Below, in pieces: positions 1-11,252 of a DNA stretch of 64,000 nt (within the stretch, counting starts at the first letter, position 1; every line of letters begins with the position of its first letter). Below the pieces are notes generated by a model. It had not been told where the DNA came from. It saw only the letters and a program-made list of their open reading frames with translations, and did not search any database. The DNA is taken from NCBI RefSeq assembly GCF_002575655.3, contig NC_053038.3, forward strand, positions 145,964,885-146,028,884, in the 5' to 3' direction. Made by a program: the position numbers and the translations under genes. The stretch comes from Aegilops tauschii subsp. strangulata. Its lineage: Eukaryota > Streptophyta > Magnoliopsida > Poales > Poaceae.

Positions 1-2
1 AG

Positions 3-335
3 GCGCGCCAAGATGCTCTTGACTTGTTGGACGAACAGCGTGATGTGGCAGCGGCTCGCTCAGCGATTTACCAGCAAGACCTGCGCCGTTATCACAGTCG
101 CCGGGTTAAATCCCGGGTCTTCCAGGAAGGTGATCTGGTGCTCCGGCTCATCCAAGATCAGACAGATGCGCACAAGCTATCCCCGCCTTGGGAAGGGCCC
201 TTTGTGGTCAGCAAGAATTTGCACAACGGGTCATATTACCTCATTGACATTCGGGAGCACAAAGATTCACGTAAGTCGGAGGAAGAGACCCGTCGGCCGT
301 GGAACATAGCTCAGCTTCGGCCTTACTACACTTAA
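3..335 (+). pseudogene. Integrase C-terminal end of gypsy A pol (partial)
   Basis: The frame is open from the window edge to a TAA at 333-335, about 110 codons. It shows the usual end of Tat-type integrase: a helix ending in AIYQQDLRRYH, a basic stretch, then FQEGDLVLR, WEGPFVV, YYLIDI, and a terminal RPWN..LRPYY. This C-terminal domain binds DNA non-specifically during integration of element cDNA. The catalytic core lies left of the window, so function of this copy cannot be judged. This part has no stops or frameshifts. Confidence 0.88.
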
Positions 336-484
336 GCCACCGGCTCTCATAATGTACATATTTCTCTAAAGCCATGTATATATTATGATAAGCAATAAAG
401 CAGGACCTCTGTCCTTTTTTCTCCTCCAAAGGTGAACGTGTTGTTTTCATTGCAAGATCACATGATAACTTGAAGGAGGATGCG

Positions 485-870
485 GCTTATGATCGTATTC
501 GAATCTGGCCGTACGCAATATAATCATTTGGGGGCTTCCTGTTCAAACATAGGTCGTATTCGAACCAAAGAGAACATAGCTGTCAATATCCATTTGATTG
601 GCAAAGTGCCGAGCTCATTGGGGAGTTTTCTTTGATCATATTTGAATCATAGTTTGACCCCTTTGAGAACCGACGTGGATCGTATTCGAATCAACGTCGT
701 TAAACAACTCCTAAGGTCATTTGGGGGCTTCCTGTTCAAACATGGGTCGTATTCGAACCAAAGAGGACCCTCTTGCTTGGCATCGCCACACCCACTGGGG
801 GCTATATGATCGCATTCAAATCTTAGCATAACCCCTTTGGGACGGGTCTCTGGTCGTATTCGAACCGGAA
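485..870 (+). repeat. Degenerate repeats with TCGTATTCGAA core, gypsy A 3' region
   Basis: Five or six loosely repeated blocks share the near-palindromic core TCGTATTCGAA (near 492, 552, 681, 746 and 852, with weaker versions at 635 and 808). Two blocks also share a TTTGGGGGCTTCCTG segment (528 and 720). Spacing is irregular, about 60-200 bp. Nothing codes here. The rest of 336-1410 is non-coding 3' DNA with short CCGGTTATAT-like repeats around 1015-1150 and no other feature. Confidence 0.7.
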
Positions 871-1419
871 GCCCCTAAGTTTTTCTGATTTACAACGAGT
901 TCGTCTGATTGTTTCAATAGTGTGCACGGCGGGTCTCACTTTGTCGGCTTAACTTTGATTCACAATATTAGTCGAACACAATCGGCGTTGTTAAGACTGG
1001 TAAACCGGAATTGCGGTACCAGCCTTATTACCCGGGTTATATAAACCGGATATGTGCTTAAAGGCCGGTAAGTGTGTCATTACGGTTATATATCAAGGAC
1101 ATAATGGAGGACCAGTCTCTTGTGATTTAGATTCATATTCCGGGTTATATGTATGAGACTATGATTCTCCGTGCGGTAAGCCGCCTAGATACTTGTGATT
1201 TGTTTTTCTATGCAGGATAGTTAAAAACAGCTATTTGAGCTTAAGGAAAATGAATGATCAATTATGACCCGGAGAAATATAAGGAAGCAACTTCAATGGG
1301 ATTCAGCATTCAACACAGGCACGATGGCACGGCAAAGCTAAAGTGTTGGTCCTATTCTATTACAAGACTCCCCGAGTCCAAAAGGGTGAAGCATTGTTTG
1401 AAATAAGCCGCCTACAGAG

Positions 1420-4400
1420 TTAAGACGCTTGCTGGGTCGAAGCTTCCGGCTCATCCCTCTCCGCTCCTCCGGCTGTTCCCAAGACCTGGAAGGTTGATGA
1501 TTTCCAGTCAATGCCGCTCGGAGCTTCAAATTGATCTTCCTCGTCAATTAACCCGGCCGGGTCAATTTCCGGGGCAAAGGTGTGCTTACGCGTCGGCGGG
1601 ACTAGGCTGATGGCTTCATAACGCGGAGTGGGGATCCTCTGATTCTCTGCATCGTAGCCCGGCTGGTACTTGGTCAGATCGGTGTCGTTCCCAATCAGGG
1701 TGGCCATCGGGCGAACGATCTTCACACAGGCAGCAAAGTCCTTTTGGTCGAAAGGAGTGCCGTCTTCCTTTAAGCTGGGATAACCAAGGGCAATGTCCGC
1801 CGGGTCTAGCTCTGGAAGGAAAGCCTTGGCCCGGCTCAGAGCAGCTATGGCTCCGGCTCTTGCAGAGGCCCGTCGCAGGTCTTGGACACGTTGAGGAAGA
1901 ACGGCAAGCCGGTGAAGAACTTCCACCAGGTGAGTCGGCACCTCATTGGATAGGGCCACCACGGCCAAGGCGCGCAGTGACCCAGTGTAGAGTTGTTCCA
2001 CCAGAGTGTACACGGCCTTCAACTTGGTCAGCACACTTTGGTTGAGGTTGGCGCTTCTTGGACCTGTTTAACAGAGTAAGATAAGCCGCTGGCAATAATG
2101 GGAGTTACGAGACATAAAGATTGGAAACTTGATGAAAACCGGTGGAATAACTTACCAAAGATTGCGGCGACCATCTGTGACACGTGGCGCTTTAAGCCGG
2201 AGAGTTCGGCGGTTTTCTCCGTCTGAGCCTTCTCCGCCTGTTCGGCCCGGCTCACCAGAGTAGCCTTCTCTTCGGTCCAAGTTTTCCGTTCAGCTTCAAA
2301 GTTCTTCTTCAGCTTCTCTTGAGCAGAAATACTAGACACAAATTTGGCGTTGGCCTTCCGGGTCTCAGTTTCCTGCGTCCTCAGGCGGGTCTTCAGATCA
2401 GAGATGTCAGCCTCAAGCTTCTTGCAAGCAGCCTGCACAATTTCGGCCTTCAACTTGGTCAGCACACTTTGGTTGAGGTTGGCGCTTCTTGGACCTGTTT
2501 AACAGAGTAAGATAAGCCGCTGGCAATAATGGGAGTTACGAGACATAAAGATTGGAAACTTGATGAAAACCGGTGGAATAACTTACCAAAGATTGTGGCG
2601 ACCATCTGTGACACGTGGCACTTTAAGCCGGAGAGTTCGGCGGTTTTCTCCATCAGAGCCTTCTCCGCCTGTTCGGCCCGGCTCACCAGAGTAGCCTTCT
2701 CTTCGGTCCAAGTTTTCCGTTCAGCTTCAAAGTTCTTCTTCAGCTTCTCTTGAGCAGCAATACTAGACACAAATTTGGCGTTGGCCTTCCGGGTCTCAGT
2801 TTCCTGCGTCCTCAGGCGGGTCTTCAGATCAGAGATGTCAGCCTCAAGCTTCTTGCAAGCAGCCTGCACAATTTCCGGGTTATAACATAAACAGTTACTA
2901 TGCAAGTTTAAAGTCCCAAGCACTTTCCAAGCAAAGGCACTTGGCACTTGGGGGCTAATGCATGTTGAAAGTCTCTATCTACAAAATTACCGGTTCATGG
3001 AAATAAGCCGGAACTTAAGTCTACAACATATTCAATCATAAGTCGTCGACTTGGGGGCTAGTATGGTAAAGGTAACTATGCAGTAAGCAGTAGAGTGGTA
3101 CCTCAGACTTCTGCTGTATCTGATTCACCATGTTGATCTCCAAATCCCGGCTCTTGTGCACCTGACTCATATAGCCGGAGACGATCTCTCCGACGCTCAA
3201 GTTCGTATAGTTGGTGAGATCCAGATTGGCCCGGCTGCGCTCTAGCATCTCTTCCTTGGCGGAGCACTTGGCCAGCACAATGGGTCTCCCCGGCTCAACA
3301 AACTCCGTCCGGGTGATTACCACGTTCGGGTCATCGGCTGGCTGGGCCGGGCTAGAGATATCCGGGTTGGTGGAAGTCTCCATGGCTGGCTCGTCGGTGG
3401 GAGCGGTGGCTTCAGGAGCAGAGGCGGCTGGTGGCTCTTGAGCGGAAACTTCCGGTTCCGTCACGACCGACTCCTCCGCCGGCTTATTCCTTTTTGCTCT
3501 TTTACTGAGCTTGGCTTGAGCACTGAAAGGACAAGAGGTTAGTACAAAAGTATGAGTAAAGATAAAGCACAGCAAGAGATGATCATCATTACCCGGGTAC
3601 GGTCTTGAAAGTCGGCAGATTCGACTGCATCGAGTCACCAGAGGAAGGAGACGTTTCCTGATAATTTGAATCAGAAGAATTGAGAGGTTGACGTATAACA
3701 CCCGCCAGAGGATGAAAAGGATATAAGTTGGAGATAACCTCGGTCCAGCGCTTCCTTGATGCCTCAGGTAAGCCGGAGGAGAGGTCAGCATCCTTGTTGG
3801 TCCGGGTGTGCCGCCGGCTCTCATGAATCTGTTGCTTCAAAAGAAATTGAGGATCTTGATAAGCTAAAGGATGTGAAAATCTTACTTTCCGGGTTACCCT
3901 TCGGACTTTCAGCCTTGGCAAGGGCTCCGAGTCGGAGGAAAGTGTCATTACCTCTTCAACCACCGGGTTACTTGCTCCGGTGTCATCCTGTTGATGAATA
4001 GTATTGATAAGGTGGACAGAAATAAACAAGAAATACAACAAGAGCTTACAAGTTTAGGGGTTACCTCTGACTCGGAGCTGTCACTCAGTTGAAGCAGCTC
4101 TGAGGCAGTGGGCCTGCTTCCCTTCTTACGGGGAGCAGCTCTCTTGGCGGCTTTCTTAGCCTTCCTGGCCTTCTTGGCCGCCTCATGGTCATATTTGACC
4201 TTCCAGAATTTGTCATCAGCCTGAAAAATACAATGACGATTTCTTAAGGCTCAGATGAAAGCTATCTACAGAACAAAATAAGATGTTCAGATTAGCGGCT
4301 TACCGCTGGGGCCGAGTTGGTCTTGCAGAAAGGGCTTAAGCCGGTCCTCCCGCAGTCTGCCAAGCTCTCGTTCAAAAGAGCCTTGGTCATGTCTTCAGCA

Positions 4401-5222
4401 ACGTCTTCAGGAAGATCGTTGCGGCTGTGTCTAAGGGGGTCATCTTTCCGGCCTGTGTACTCACACATTAAGCCGGGGCGGCGGCTTAATGGGATCACCC
4501 GCCACGAGATCCAGACTTGGACCAGATCAATGCCATTAAGGCCATTTCCCAGGAGAGCCTTGATTTTATTGATGGTGGGGATCAGAGGTTGGCGCTCTGC
4601 CTGAGATAACTTGTCTGACCGAGGGTGAGTTGGTTCCAGACGCGAAGGACGAAAGCCGGGCAGCGGGCTCTCGCAGCCGGCGACGTGTCTTGGCAGTAGA
4701 ACCACGTCTGGTTCCAGTCCTTTGGGTGGCTTGGCGGCTCGGCGTAAGGAAAAAGGCAGTCTCTCCGTCGCTGAATGGAGATTCCACCAAGTTCCAAGCT
4801 CAGCCCATTGGCGCACTCGTTCTGACGGTTCAGATAAAAGAGTTCTCTGAAGAGCAGCAAGCTGGGCTCTTCTCCAAGGTAGACCTCGCAGAAAACTTGG
4901 AAATTGCATATATTCGACACCGAGTTGGGTCCTATGTCTTGTGGCCACAGATCAAAGAAATTCAGCACATCTCTAAAGAACTTTGAGCCGGGCGGTGCGA
5001 AGCCCCGGCTCATGTGATCAGCAAAAATTACCACCTCCCCGTCCTTTGGCTATGGTCTCTCTTCTGATGGGTCGGGAGCACGGTAGGACATGACGTCCTT
5101 CTTGGGCAGGTAACCCGACTTCACGAAATCTGCTAAGGTCTCGTCGATGACGTTGGACCTCATCCAATTGCATGTGATGGGTGCTTTGGGAGCTTTGGGA
5201 GGCATGGTGAAAGTCGGAAGCC
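1420..5222 (-). pseudogene. Antisense multi-exon gene of gypsy A (gypsy-type 'Transposase_28' domain plus coiled coil)
   Basis: Exons inferred from consensus splice sites on the minus strand: about 5222-4304, 4220-4065, 3987-3593, 3522-3102, 2863-2587, 2494-2156 and 2063-1420. The ATG is at 5205 (protein starts MPPKAPKAP). Exon 1 carries the conserved region annotated in plants as 'putative gypsy type transposon' (VVIFADHMSRGF... FQVFCEVYLGEEP). Middle exons are lysine-rich, then acidic/proline-rich. The exons at 2863-2156 encode a charged heptad-like coiled coil, and the last exon ends in TAA at 1420. Defects are an in-frame TAG at 5050-5052 (fits CAG to TAG) and a frameshift near 4680. The protein's role is unknown. 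A comparable gene lies in element C. Confidence 0.72.
2013..2875 (-). repeat. 431-bp tandem duplication of a coiled-coil exon and its intron
   Basis: Positions 2013-2443 and 2444-2875 are near-identical with a constant 431-bp offset, checked at both ends and in the middle. The unit contains the coiled-coil exon, its GTAAGT donor, the intron and the first bases of the next exon. In the middle copy the start of the terminal exon is fused in frame to the duplicated exon (LTKLKA then EIVQAACKK). A spliced transcript would therefore gain an extra coiled-coil block without losing frame. Only a few base differences separate the copies, so the event is fairly recent. Confidence 0.92.
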
Positions 5223-5402
5223 TATGATAAAAGGAAATGTCCGGTTTAATTATAAGCCGGAGGAAATTTACAGTTCATTGTTTAAAGTGGCGGCTTATGG
5301 AGGGGCCTAATGACATATATCTAAGTGCACCGGGTTATCTAAGCCGCTGGAGGTATTGAGAGTACTTCAATTGTCTACGACCTTGTCGCAAATGAGCCAG
5401 AA

Positions 5403-5475
5403 AATTTTACGGCGCGTGGCTTCTTTTGAGCCGGAAGGTTTTACGGCGCGTGGCTTCTTTAAGCCGGAAATGTAA
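5403..5475. repeat. Short tandem repeat (TTTTACGGCGCGTGGCTTCTT), two copies
   Basis: Two copies of a unit of about 45 bp containing TTTACGGCGCGTGGCTTCTT lie in tandem in the intron between leader and first coding exon of the antisense gene. No function is evident. Confidence 0.75.
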
Positions 5476-5828
5476 ACCGCCATGACTCAGCAGGTGCAGT
5501 TTTTTACGAAGTGTGGTGAAAACAGGTTTCGCACATTGCAGTAACTAATTTGGATCAAAACTGTCGGCTAAAAAGGAAAGTTTCTAGACCTAAAACAGAC
5601 GCAGAAGAAGTTCGCGGGTTCGAACGGAGCCTCTATGCAGTAAAAAGGAATCTATGTACATTAGGAATGGAAGTGAAACAGCTACCACAGCAGTTCTATA
5701 CAAGTCTAAGATCAAGAAGGGTGGTAAAAATCAAATCTACCAAGAACCCGCGAAGAACGGTTAAGAACACGGGAAGAACAGGAAGAAACCCTACTGCAGA
5801 TCTGTTCTACGGGGTAGCAAGGACTTAC

Positions 5829-6010
5829 AGGTGCTGGTGAGTCGTGGAGGTCGCCGCCGTTTTCTCTGGACACAACAGGTTGATGCAGCGGCCGGAGTTG
5901 GTGAGGAGAAGGAGGCCGGCGGCGGCAGCAGCAATGGAGCTCGAGCGGGAGAACAGTGGCGAGAGGAGGAAGACGAGTGGCCGGAGGTTCAACGGGCTGG
6001 GGTATTTATA
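5829..6010 (-). promoter_or_regulatory. TATA box and untranslated leader exon of the gypsy A antisense gene
   Basis: On the minus strand TATAAATA lies at 6010-6003, followed by a CT-rich leader. A perfect donor (CCT|GTAAGT) lies at 5829/5828, and an acceptor about 600 bp further on (ATCATAG, near 5223) precedes the ATG at 5205. The arrangement looks like a normal plant promoter with a 5' UTR intron. It reads away from the element's own 3' LTR. Transcription is inferred only. Confidence 0.55.
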
Positions 6011-6292
6011 AGGCAAGGCTCATAAGTGGGCGCGAGAAATGAGGAGGCGACGGCGCGGTTATCTCACCATAAAAACGCCTAGATTTTCGGGATGGCAGTA
6101 AAGATAAGATCCGTTGCGGATATGGTGGAGTAAAAAACGGACTTAATGGAAGATGACGTCACGACGGATTACCCGGAATCCAGAGGATGACGTCACGCCG
6201 GGTTATGGCCCTCACACAATTGTAAGCCGGAGATTTTCTGTCGAAAGGATTGAAGATTGACGTGAGCCGGCTCAAATCAATCTGGGGCCTAA

Positions 6293-6811
6293 TGTTGAGG
6301 ATATAAACCTTAGAGTCACCCGCCCGGTGGGGCCGGGTTACTCATAAGGGTCATCGCCTGAAGCCCGGTGCCAAGCTTGAAGACGGTGGGCCAAAGATGG
6401 GCTTAAGACCCGGAGATGGCTTAAGGCCCGTAGTTACAACCGTCATTATGGAAGAACTTGTAGTGTAAGGCAAGAATAGTTGAGAGTCCGAGCCGGACAC
6501 TCTTATGAGCTGGCCGGGACTCTCAGAAGCTGCTGGGCGTCAACCTCTCTGTATAAAGGGACGACCCGGCAGCGGTTTGGGGGAGGAAAGATCTCGTCAA
6601 GAGCCAGGCATAGCAGTTAAGCTCCCTGGTTATCGAAACCCTAATCAATACCACCTCAACTGGACGTAGGCTTTTACTTTCACCGTAAGGGGCCGAACCA
6701 GTATAAACTCCCGTGTTCCTTGTCCCGTTTAACCCCTTCAAGCTTCCTAGCGGCGATGGCTCCACGACTAAGTCCTAGCTTGAGGACATCTGCCGTGACA
6801 ATTCCACGACA
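6293..6811 (+). repeat. 3' LTR of gypsy A
   Basis: It starts TGTTGAGG right after the polypurine-like tract TCTGGGGCCTAA and ends ...TTCCACGACA. It contains a TATAAAG box at 6552. It ends exactly where a reverse transcriptase reading frame of another element begins, which fixes the right boundary. The 5' LTR is outside the window, so target duplication and age cannot be checked. Confidence 0.85.
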
Positions 6812-6812
6812 C

Positions 6813-7760
6813 AAGGCGAATGGGAAGTGGAGACTGTGTATTGATTACACAGATATCAATAAGGCTTGTCCTAAGGACCCTTTCCTGTTGTTGCGCATCG
6901 ACCAGATTGTTGACTCCACAGCCGTGTGTGATCTGTTATCATTCCTCGACGCCTACTCGGGCTACCACCAAATCTTCATGACAACAGAGGATGAAGAAAA
7001 GACAGCATTCATCACCCCATGTGGTACGTATTGCTTTTTACGGATGCCTTTCGGGTTGAAGAGTGCTGGCTCAACGTTCACAAGAGGGGTCCAAATTGGT
7101 TTTGAACCTCACCTCCATTGAAATATGGAGGCATACATGGATGACATAGTGGTCAAAACCAAGGACGGGCCAACTCTTGTGCAAGATCTGGAAGAGACAT
7201 TTGCTAACCTGCACAAGATCAACCTCAAGCTGAACCCTGAGAAGTGTGTCTTCGGCGTTCCATCCGGCAAGCTTCTCGGGTTCTTTGTGTCGCAGCGCGG
7301 GATCGAGGCAAACCTAGACAAGATCAAGGCTATTGAGCAGATTGAGGCGCCCAAGCGGATCAAGGATGTGCGTTGGCTCACCGGCTGCGTTGCCGCCATG
7401 AGCCGATTCATCTCCAAGTCCGCCGAGCGTGCCCTTCCCTTCTTCAAAATCTTGAAGAAGGCAGGCCCAATAGAGTGGACCCCAGAAGCCGAGGCAGCAT
7501 TGCAGGATATGAAGAAATACCTTTCCTCCACGCCAATACTAGTTGCGCCTAAACCACAAGAGTCGTTGCTGCTGTATCTGGCGGCGACGAATCAAGTGGT
7601 CAGCACCTCGCTGGTGGCACAGAGGGAGGTCAACGAGGAGGCAGTGACGGCGGCAGAACCAGCGGATGGCAAGCCCAAAATTCCACCGGCAGGGCCTGGT
7701 GCCGGCAAGGCGAGGTCCCCGGCAGAGTCTGATGCCGCCGAGGCAGTGCCGCGCAGTCAA
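6813..7760 (+). pseudogene. Reverse transcriptase of gypsy B (5'-truncated by insertion, broken)
   Basis: The frame runs from KANGKWRLCIDY through FLDAYSGYHQI and MPFGLKSAG to the catalytic YMDDIVV box at about 7137. After that come the thumb and connection segments (LNPEKCVFGV, KLLGFFVSQRGIEAN, LTGCVAAMSRFISK). This is the Ty3/gypsy polymerase that copies element RNA. It is split upstream by element A, so the finger domain is off the window. A TGA at 7119-7121 just before the YxDD box sits where relatives have arginine, which fits CGA to TGA. After a variable Gly/Pro/Ala-rich stretch the frame is lost near 7750-7765. Confidence 0.88.
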
Positions 7761-7765
7761 GTGAG

Positions 7766-8640
7766 GTGGTGCAGAAGAAGAAGATGACGCAGCACCCGGT
7801 TTACTTTGTCAGCTCCCTCTTGGAGGGAGCTAGATCGAGGTACTCCGGTGTGCAGAAATTGCTCTTCGGCCTCCTTATGGCCTCGAGGAAGCCGCGTCAT
7901 TACTTCCAAGCCCACGAGATCACTGTCCTCTCCCACCTCCCGTTACAACGGATACTGCATAACCCAGATGCGACTGGAAGGATTGTGGAATGGGCCTTGG
8001 AGTTGTCAAGCTTTGGTTTAAAATTTGAAAGTACCTCGACAATTCAGAGCAGAGTCTTGGCGGAGTCCATTGCCGAATGGACCTCGACGCCTAACGAAGA
8101 AATCCAGGAGACCGCTCTCCTCGGCAAGGAAGCAGACCGCGACTGGATCATGTAGTTTGATGGGGCTTTCTCGCTGCAAGGTGCCGATGCTGGTGTGCTG
8201 CTCGTCGCACCCACCGGAGAGCACCTCAAGTACGTGATCCAGATGCACTTCCCTAGGGAGATGTCCACCAACAACACTGCTGAGTATGAGGGATTGCTTG
8301 CCGGTGTCAGGATCGCAGCAGACCTCGGGGTTAAGAAGCTCATCGTCAGGGGTGACTCGTAGCTCATTGTCAGACAGGTCAACAAGGATTATCAGAGCCC
8401 ATTGATGGAAGCTTACGTAGATGAGGTGAGGAAGCTGGAGGAACGCTTTGACGGTATCCAAGCGGAGCACGTCCCCCGAGCGGAGAACGACGTCGCCGAT
8501 TACCTGTCAAAGCGTGTCGCATTCAAGCTACCTGTGGAACCAGGTAACTTTTTGCTCCGGTTAACTCAAAAACCGTCGAACCATCAGCGGGGCAGAACAA
8601 GCGGAGGAAATCAGGTCCCGATAATTACTTTCCTACCATG
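7766..8640 (+). pseudogene. RNase H region of gypsy B (frameshifted, two stops)
   Basis: This is in another frame than the RT. It holds the RT-RNase H connection (PVYFVSSLLEGA, YFQAHEITV) and the RNase H fold (FDGA, NNTAEYEGLLAG, IVRGDS, AENDVADYLSK). The acidic catalytic positions are recognisable. Stops at 8153-8155 and 8360-8362 break it. The second fits CAG to TAG after GDS. The frame changes back between about 8580 and 8640 to join the integrase frame. Confidence 0.82.
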
Positions 8641-10031
8641 CCCCTGGGGCTGCCGGCAAGGGTGATGCTGCGGACGCTGAGCCTGCCCAAGAGCAACTAG
8701 CTCTGGCAGGGCGTCAAGCCCTGGCCGTAGAGACAACCGCTCCCATGGCGGAAGAAATGCCTTTGGTCCTTGCCATTGAGCCCCAGGCTCCGGCATGGGC
8801 GCAGCATACCGTCCAATTGCTCCAAACAGGGGAGCTTCCTGAGGAGCAGGAAGAAGCGGAAAAAGTAGCCCGTCGGTCCGCCCTGTACCAGTTCATCGAT
8901 GACATCCTGTACAGGAGAAGGCCAAACGGTGTGAAATTGAAGTGCATCCCCCGGGAGGAAGGACTGGAGCTGTTGGTGGAGATACATGGAGGCATATGTG
9001 GCTCCCACATAGGGTGGAGGGCCCTTGCCGGGAAGGCGTTCCGGCAAGGTTTCTTCTGGCCCACCGCCCTCCAGGATGCGACAGCACTAGTAACCGAGTG
9101 TGAAGCGTGTCAGTTCCATTCAAAGAAGCTTCATCATCCAGCTCAAGCCCTTCAAACAATCCCTCTCTCCTGGCAATCCTCGGTCTGGGGGCTCGATATA
9201 CTGGGCCCTTTCCTCCGCGCTGTCGGGGGCTTTGAGTACTTGTACGTTGCGATCGACAAGTTCACAAAGTGGCCGGAGGTGGAAGCAGTGAGAAAGGTGA
9301 CTGCTCAATCAGCTGTCAAGTTTTTCAAGGGACTGGTCTGCCATTTTGGTGTGCCAAACAGAGTCATCACCGACAACGACACGCATTTCACGAGCCACAC
9401 CTTCATGCAATACATTCAAGACCTCGGCAACAAGGTCTATTTTGCTTCCGTGGCACACCCACGGAGCAACGGCCAAGCGGAGAGGGCAAATGCTGAAGTG
9501 TTGTGAGGCCTAAGGACAAAGACTTTTGACAAGCTGCGCAAGAGTGGAAGGCGCTGGATTGATGAATTGCCGGCGGTTCTTTGGTCGATCAGGACGACGC
9601 CAAATCGAGCCAACAGCCAGACACCTTTTGCCCTGGTATACGGGGCAGAAGCAGTTCTCCCCATGGAACTCATATACGGGTCACCTCGAGTGCTCGCTTA
9701 TGATGAGCTTGAGCAAGAGCAGTTGCGCCAAGATGACGCAACACGCCCTGAGGAAGATCGTCTTCGGGCGGCTGTGAGAGTAGCGCGCTACCAGCAAGCC
9801 TTGCGCCGCTACCATAGCCGCAAGGTTCGTGCCCGAAGCTTTGAGGAAGGCGACCTTGTTCTTTGGCGCGTTCAGTCGGCCAAGAATTCCAACAAGTTGA
9901 CGCCAAAGTGGGAAGGCCCTTATCGGGTAATACGAGTCACCAGGCCTGGCGCAGTCTGCCTGGAAACCGAAGATGCTATCCCAGTGAGCAACTCCTGGAA
10001 CAGCAAGCATCTTCGCAAGTTTTACCCGTAA
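8640..10031 (+). pseudogene. Integrase of gypsy B (one internal stop)
   Basis: In order: an Ala/Gln-rich linker, the HHCC zinc-binding region (EIHGGICGSH ... CEAC), and the DDE core. The core shows WGLDILGPF, the ITDND segment, and PRSNGQAERANAE for the glutamate. Then come the C-terminal WEGPYRVI module and a TAA at 10029-10031. All catalytic acids are present. One TGA at 9504-9506 interrupts the protein right after the core (EVL*GLRTKTF) and fits CGA to TGA. Reading continues in the same frame afterwards, so this is a single recent lesion. Confidence 0.9.
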
Positions 10032-11252
10032 GGCGCGGCTTGCCGGGCCTCCCGGCAAGCCACCTTTTGTACAAGCCTTGCCGACAAGGCATGTAACTCT
10101 TTGTACAAAGCCAGGCACAGACCCTGTGCATAAATAAATGAAGCGCTGGCGCCCTAAGTTATAGCATGCATGCTAGGTCGAGTCTCTCCCTTGGTTAGGG
10201 TTGATGGTGCTTAGCGGCGACTAATCCCTAGCCTAGAGGTCGAGTGCGTGTCAATCTGTTTCTTTTCTGGCCTCCTTTCGTTCACATGGCACATGAGCAC
10301 TTCTGCTAAGCTACTTGGAAGAAGGGAAACGGACCGGCATCCCGACCCCGGAAAACCAGAGTTGCCGGGGGCTGCAATCACGGGGATCCAATCGCGGCAA
10401 GACAAGGTTGCCGGGGGCTGCAGATCCAGATATGTCTTCCATCCTCTATCATGCATTTCGGAACGGAACTGGGATATGTGAAACCTCGTTTTATTTCTAG
10501 GCCACCGTGCTCCCCTTTTCTATACCAAAGGATTATCTCCTGGGCCCGGATTTGGTTGTAGCCGCGGTGGCAAGGAAGTATAACAAGGAGTCTAAGCCCA
10601 CTTCATCCCTGCCTCTGCCAAGGGCGCGAGAATGGTCGAGGGAAGTAGGGGGACGGCAAGGCATGTTGCCGGGTGAAAACGTTTATCTTAAATTATAACA
10701 AGGATTCGTTCCTTGTCGCGGGGTCTGCCCACGAATGAAAAACCCGGCAAACATCCCTTTTTCATTAAAAGCATCCCACAACAGGTACAGTCTGTACGGA
10801 ATGAAAAACATGAACAATGGGGATTACAAGCTTTAAATTTAACAAGGCCCGAAGGCTTACAGATTAAAAAAGAGATAAGGTGCCCGTGATCCCTTTCTTG
10901 TCCCTCTCCTCAGGAGGCAGGTCAAGGAGGCGAGAGGACAAAAGGGGCGCCTAGGCGAGCTACGAGCAGCAGAAAGCACCAAGAGAACACCTCGGTGGCC
11001 GCCCACGGGTAGGCCGGTGATGACGGTGCCGGGAAAGGAGCTGGTAGACAAGGCGGCAGGACCCTCAGTACGCGACGAAGGCGTCGGTGCCCGCGTACTC
11101 CGAGTTGACGGCCTTGCCGCCCGCCCTCTTCCTCTTCCGCAGCCTCCCGACACCAGCCGCCCAAGGAGACGGCCCCTGAGAAGTTCAAGGAGGAGCAGCC
11201 AGGTGCAGATGCTGCTGCTGCCACACCCACCCAGGCGCGGGGCGTCTGACGC
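10032..11252. other. Non-coding 3' region of gypsy B
   Basis: No credible gene on either strand. It contains GCCGGGCCTCCCGGC-type inverted motifs (10038-10062) and two CCGGGGGCT polypurine-like motifs (10365, 10411). The distal part is the likely 3' UTR of the antisense gene that ends at 11253. Confidence 0.5.

Larger units (their letters stand above)
1..6811 (+). mobile_element. Gypsy LTR retrotransposon A (Tat-type), 3' portion
   Basis: Only the right part of this element is in the window: the end of integrase (to 335), a long 3' region with an antisense multi-exon gene (1420-6010), a polypurine-like tract at 6281-6292 and the 3' LTR (6293-6811). Immediately after the LTR the sequence resumes inside the reverse transcriptase of another gypsy element, so A is a nested insertion in element B. 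The oversized region between pol and LTR with an antisense gene is known from the Tat branch of Ty3/gypsy (for example maize Grande). The family name is not assigned. Confidence 0.88.
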
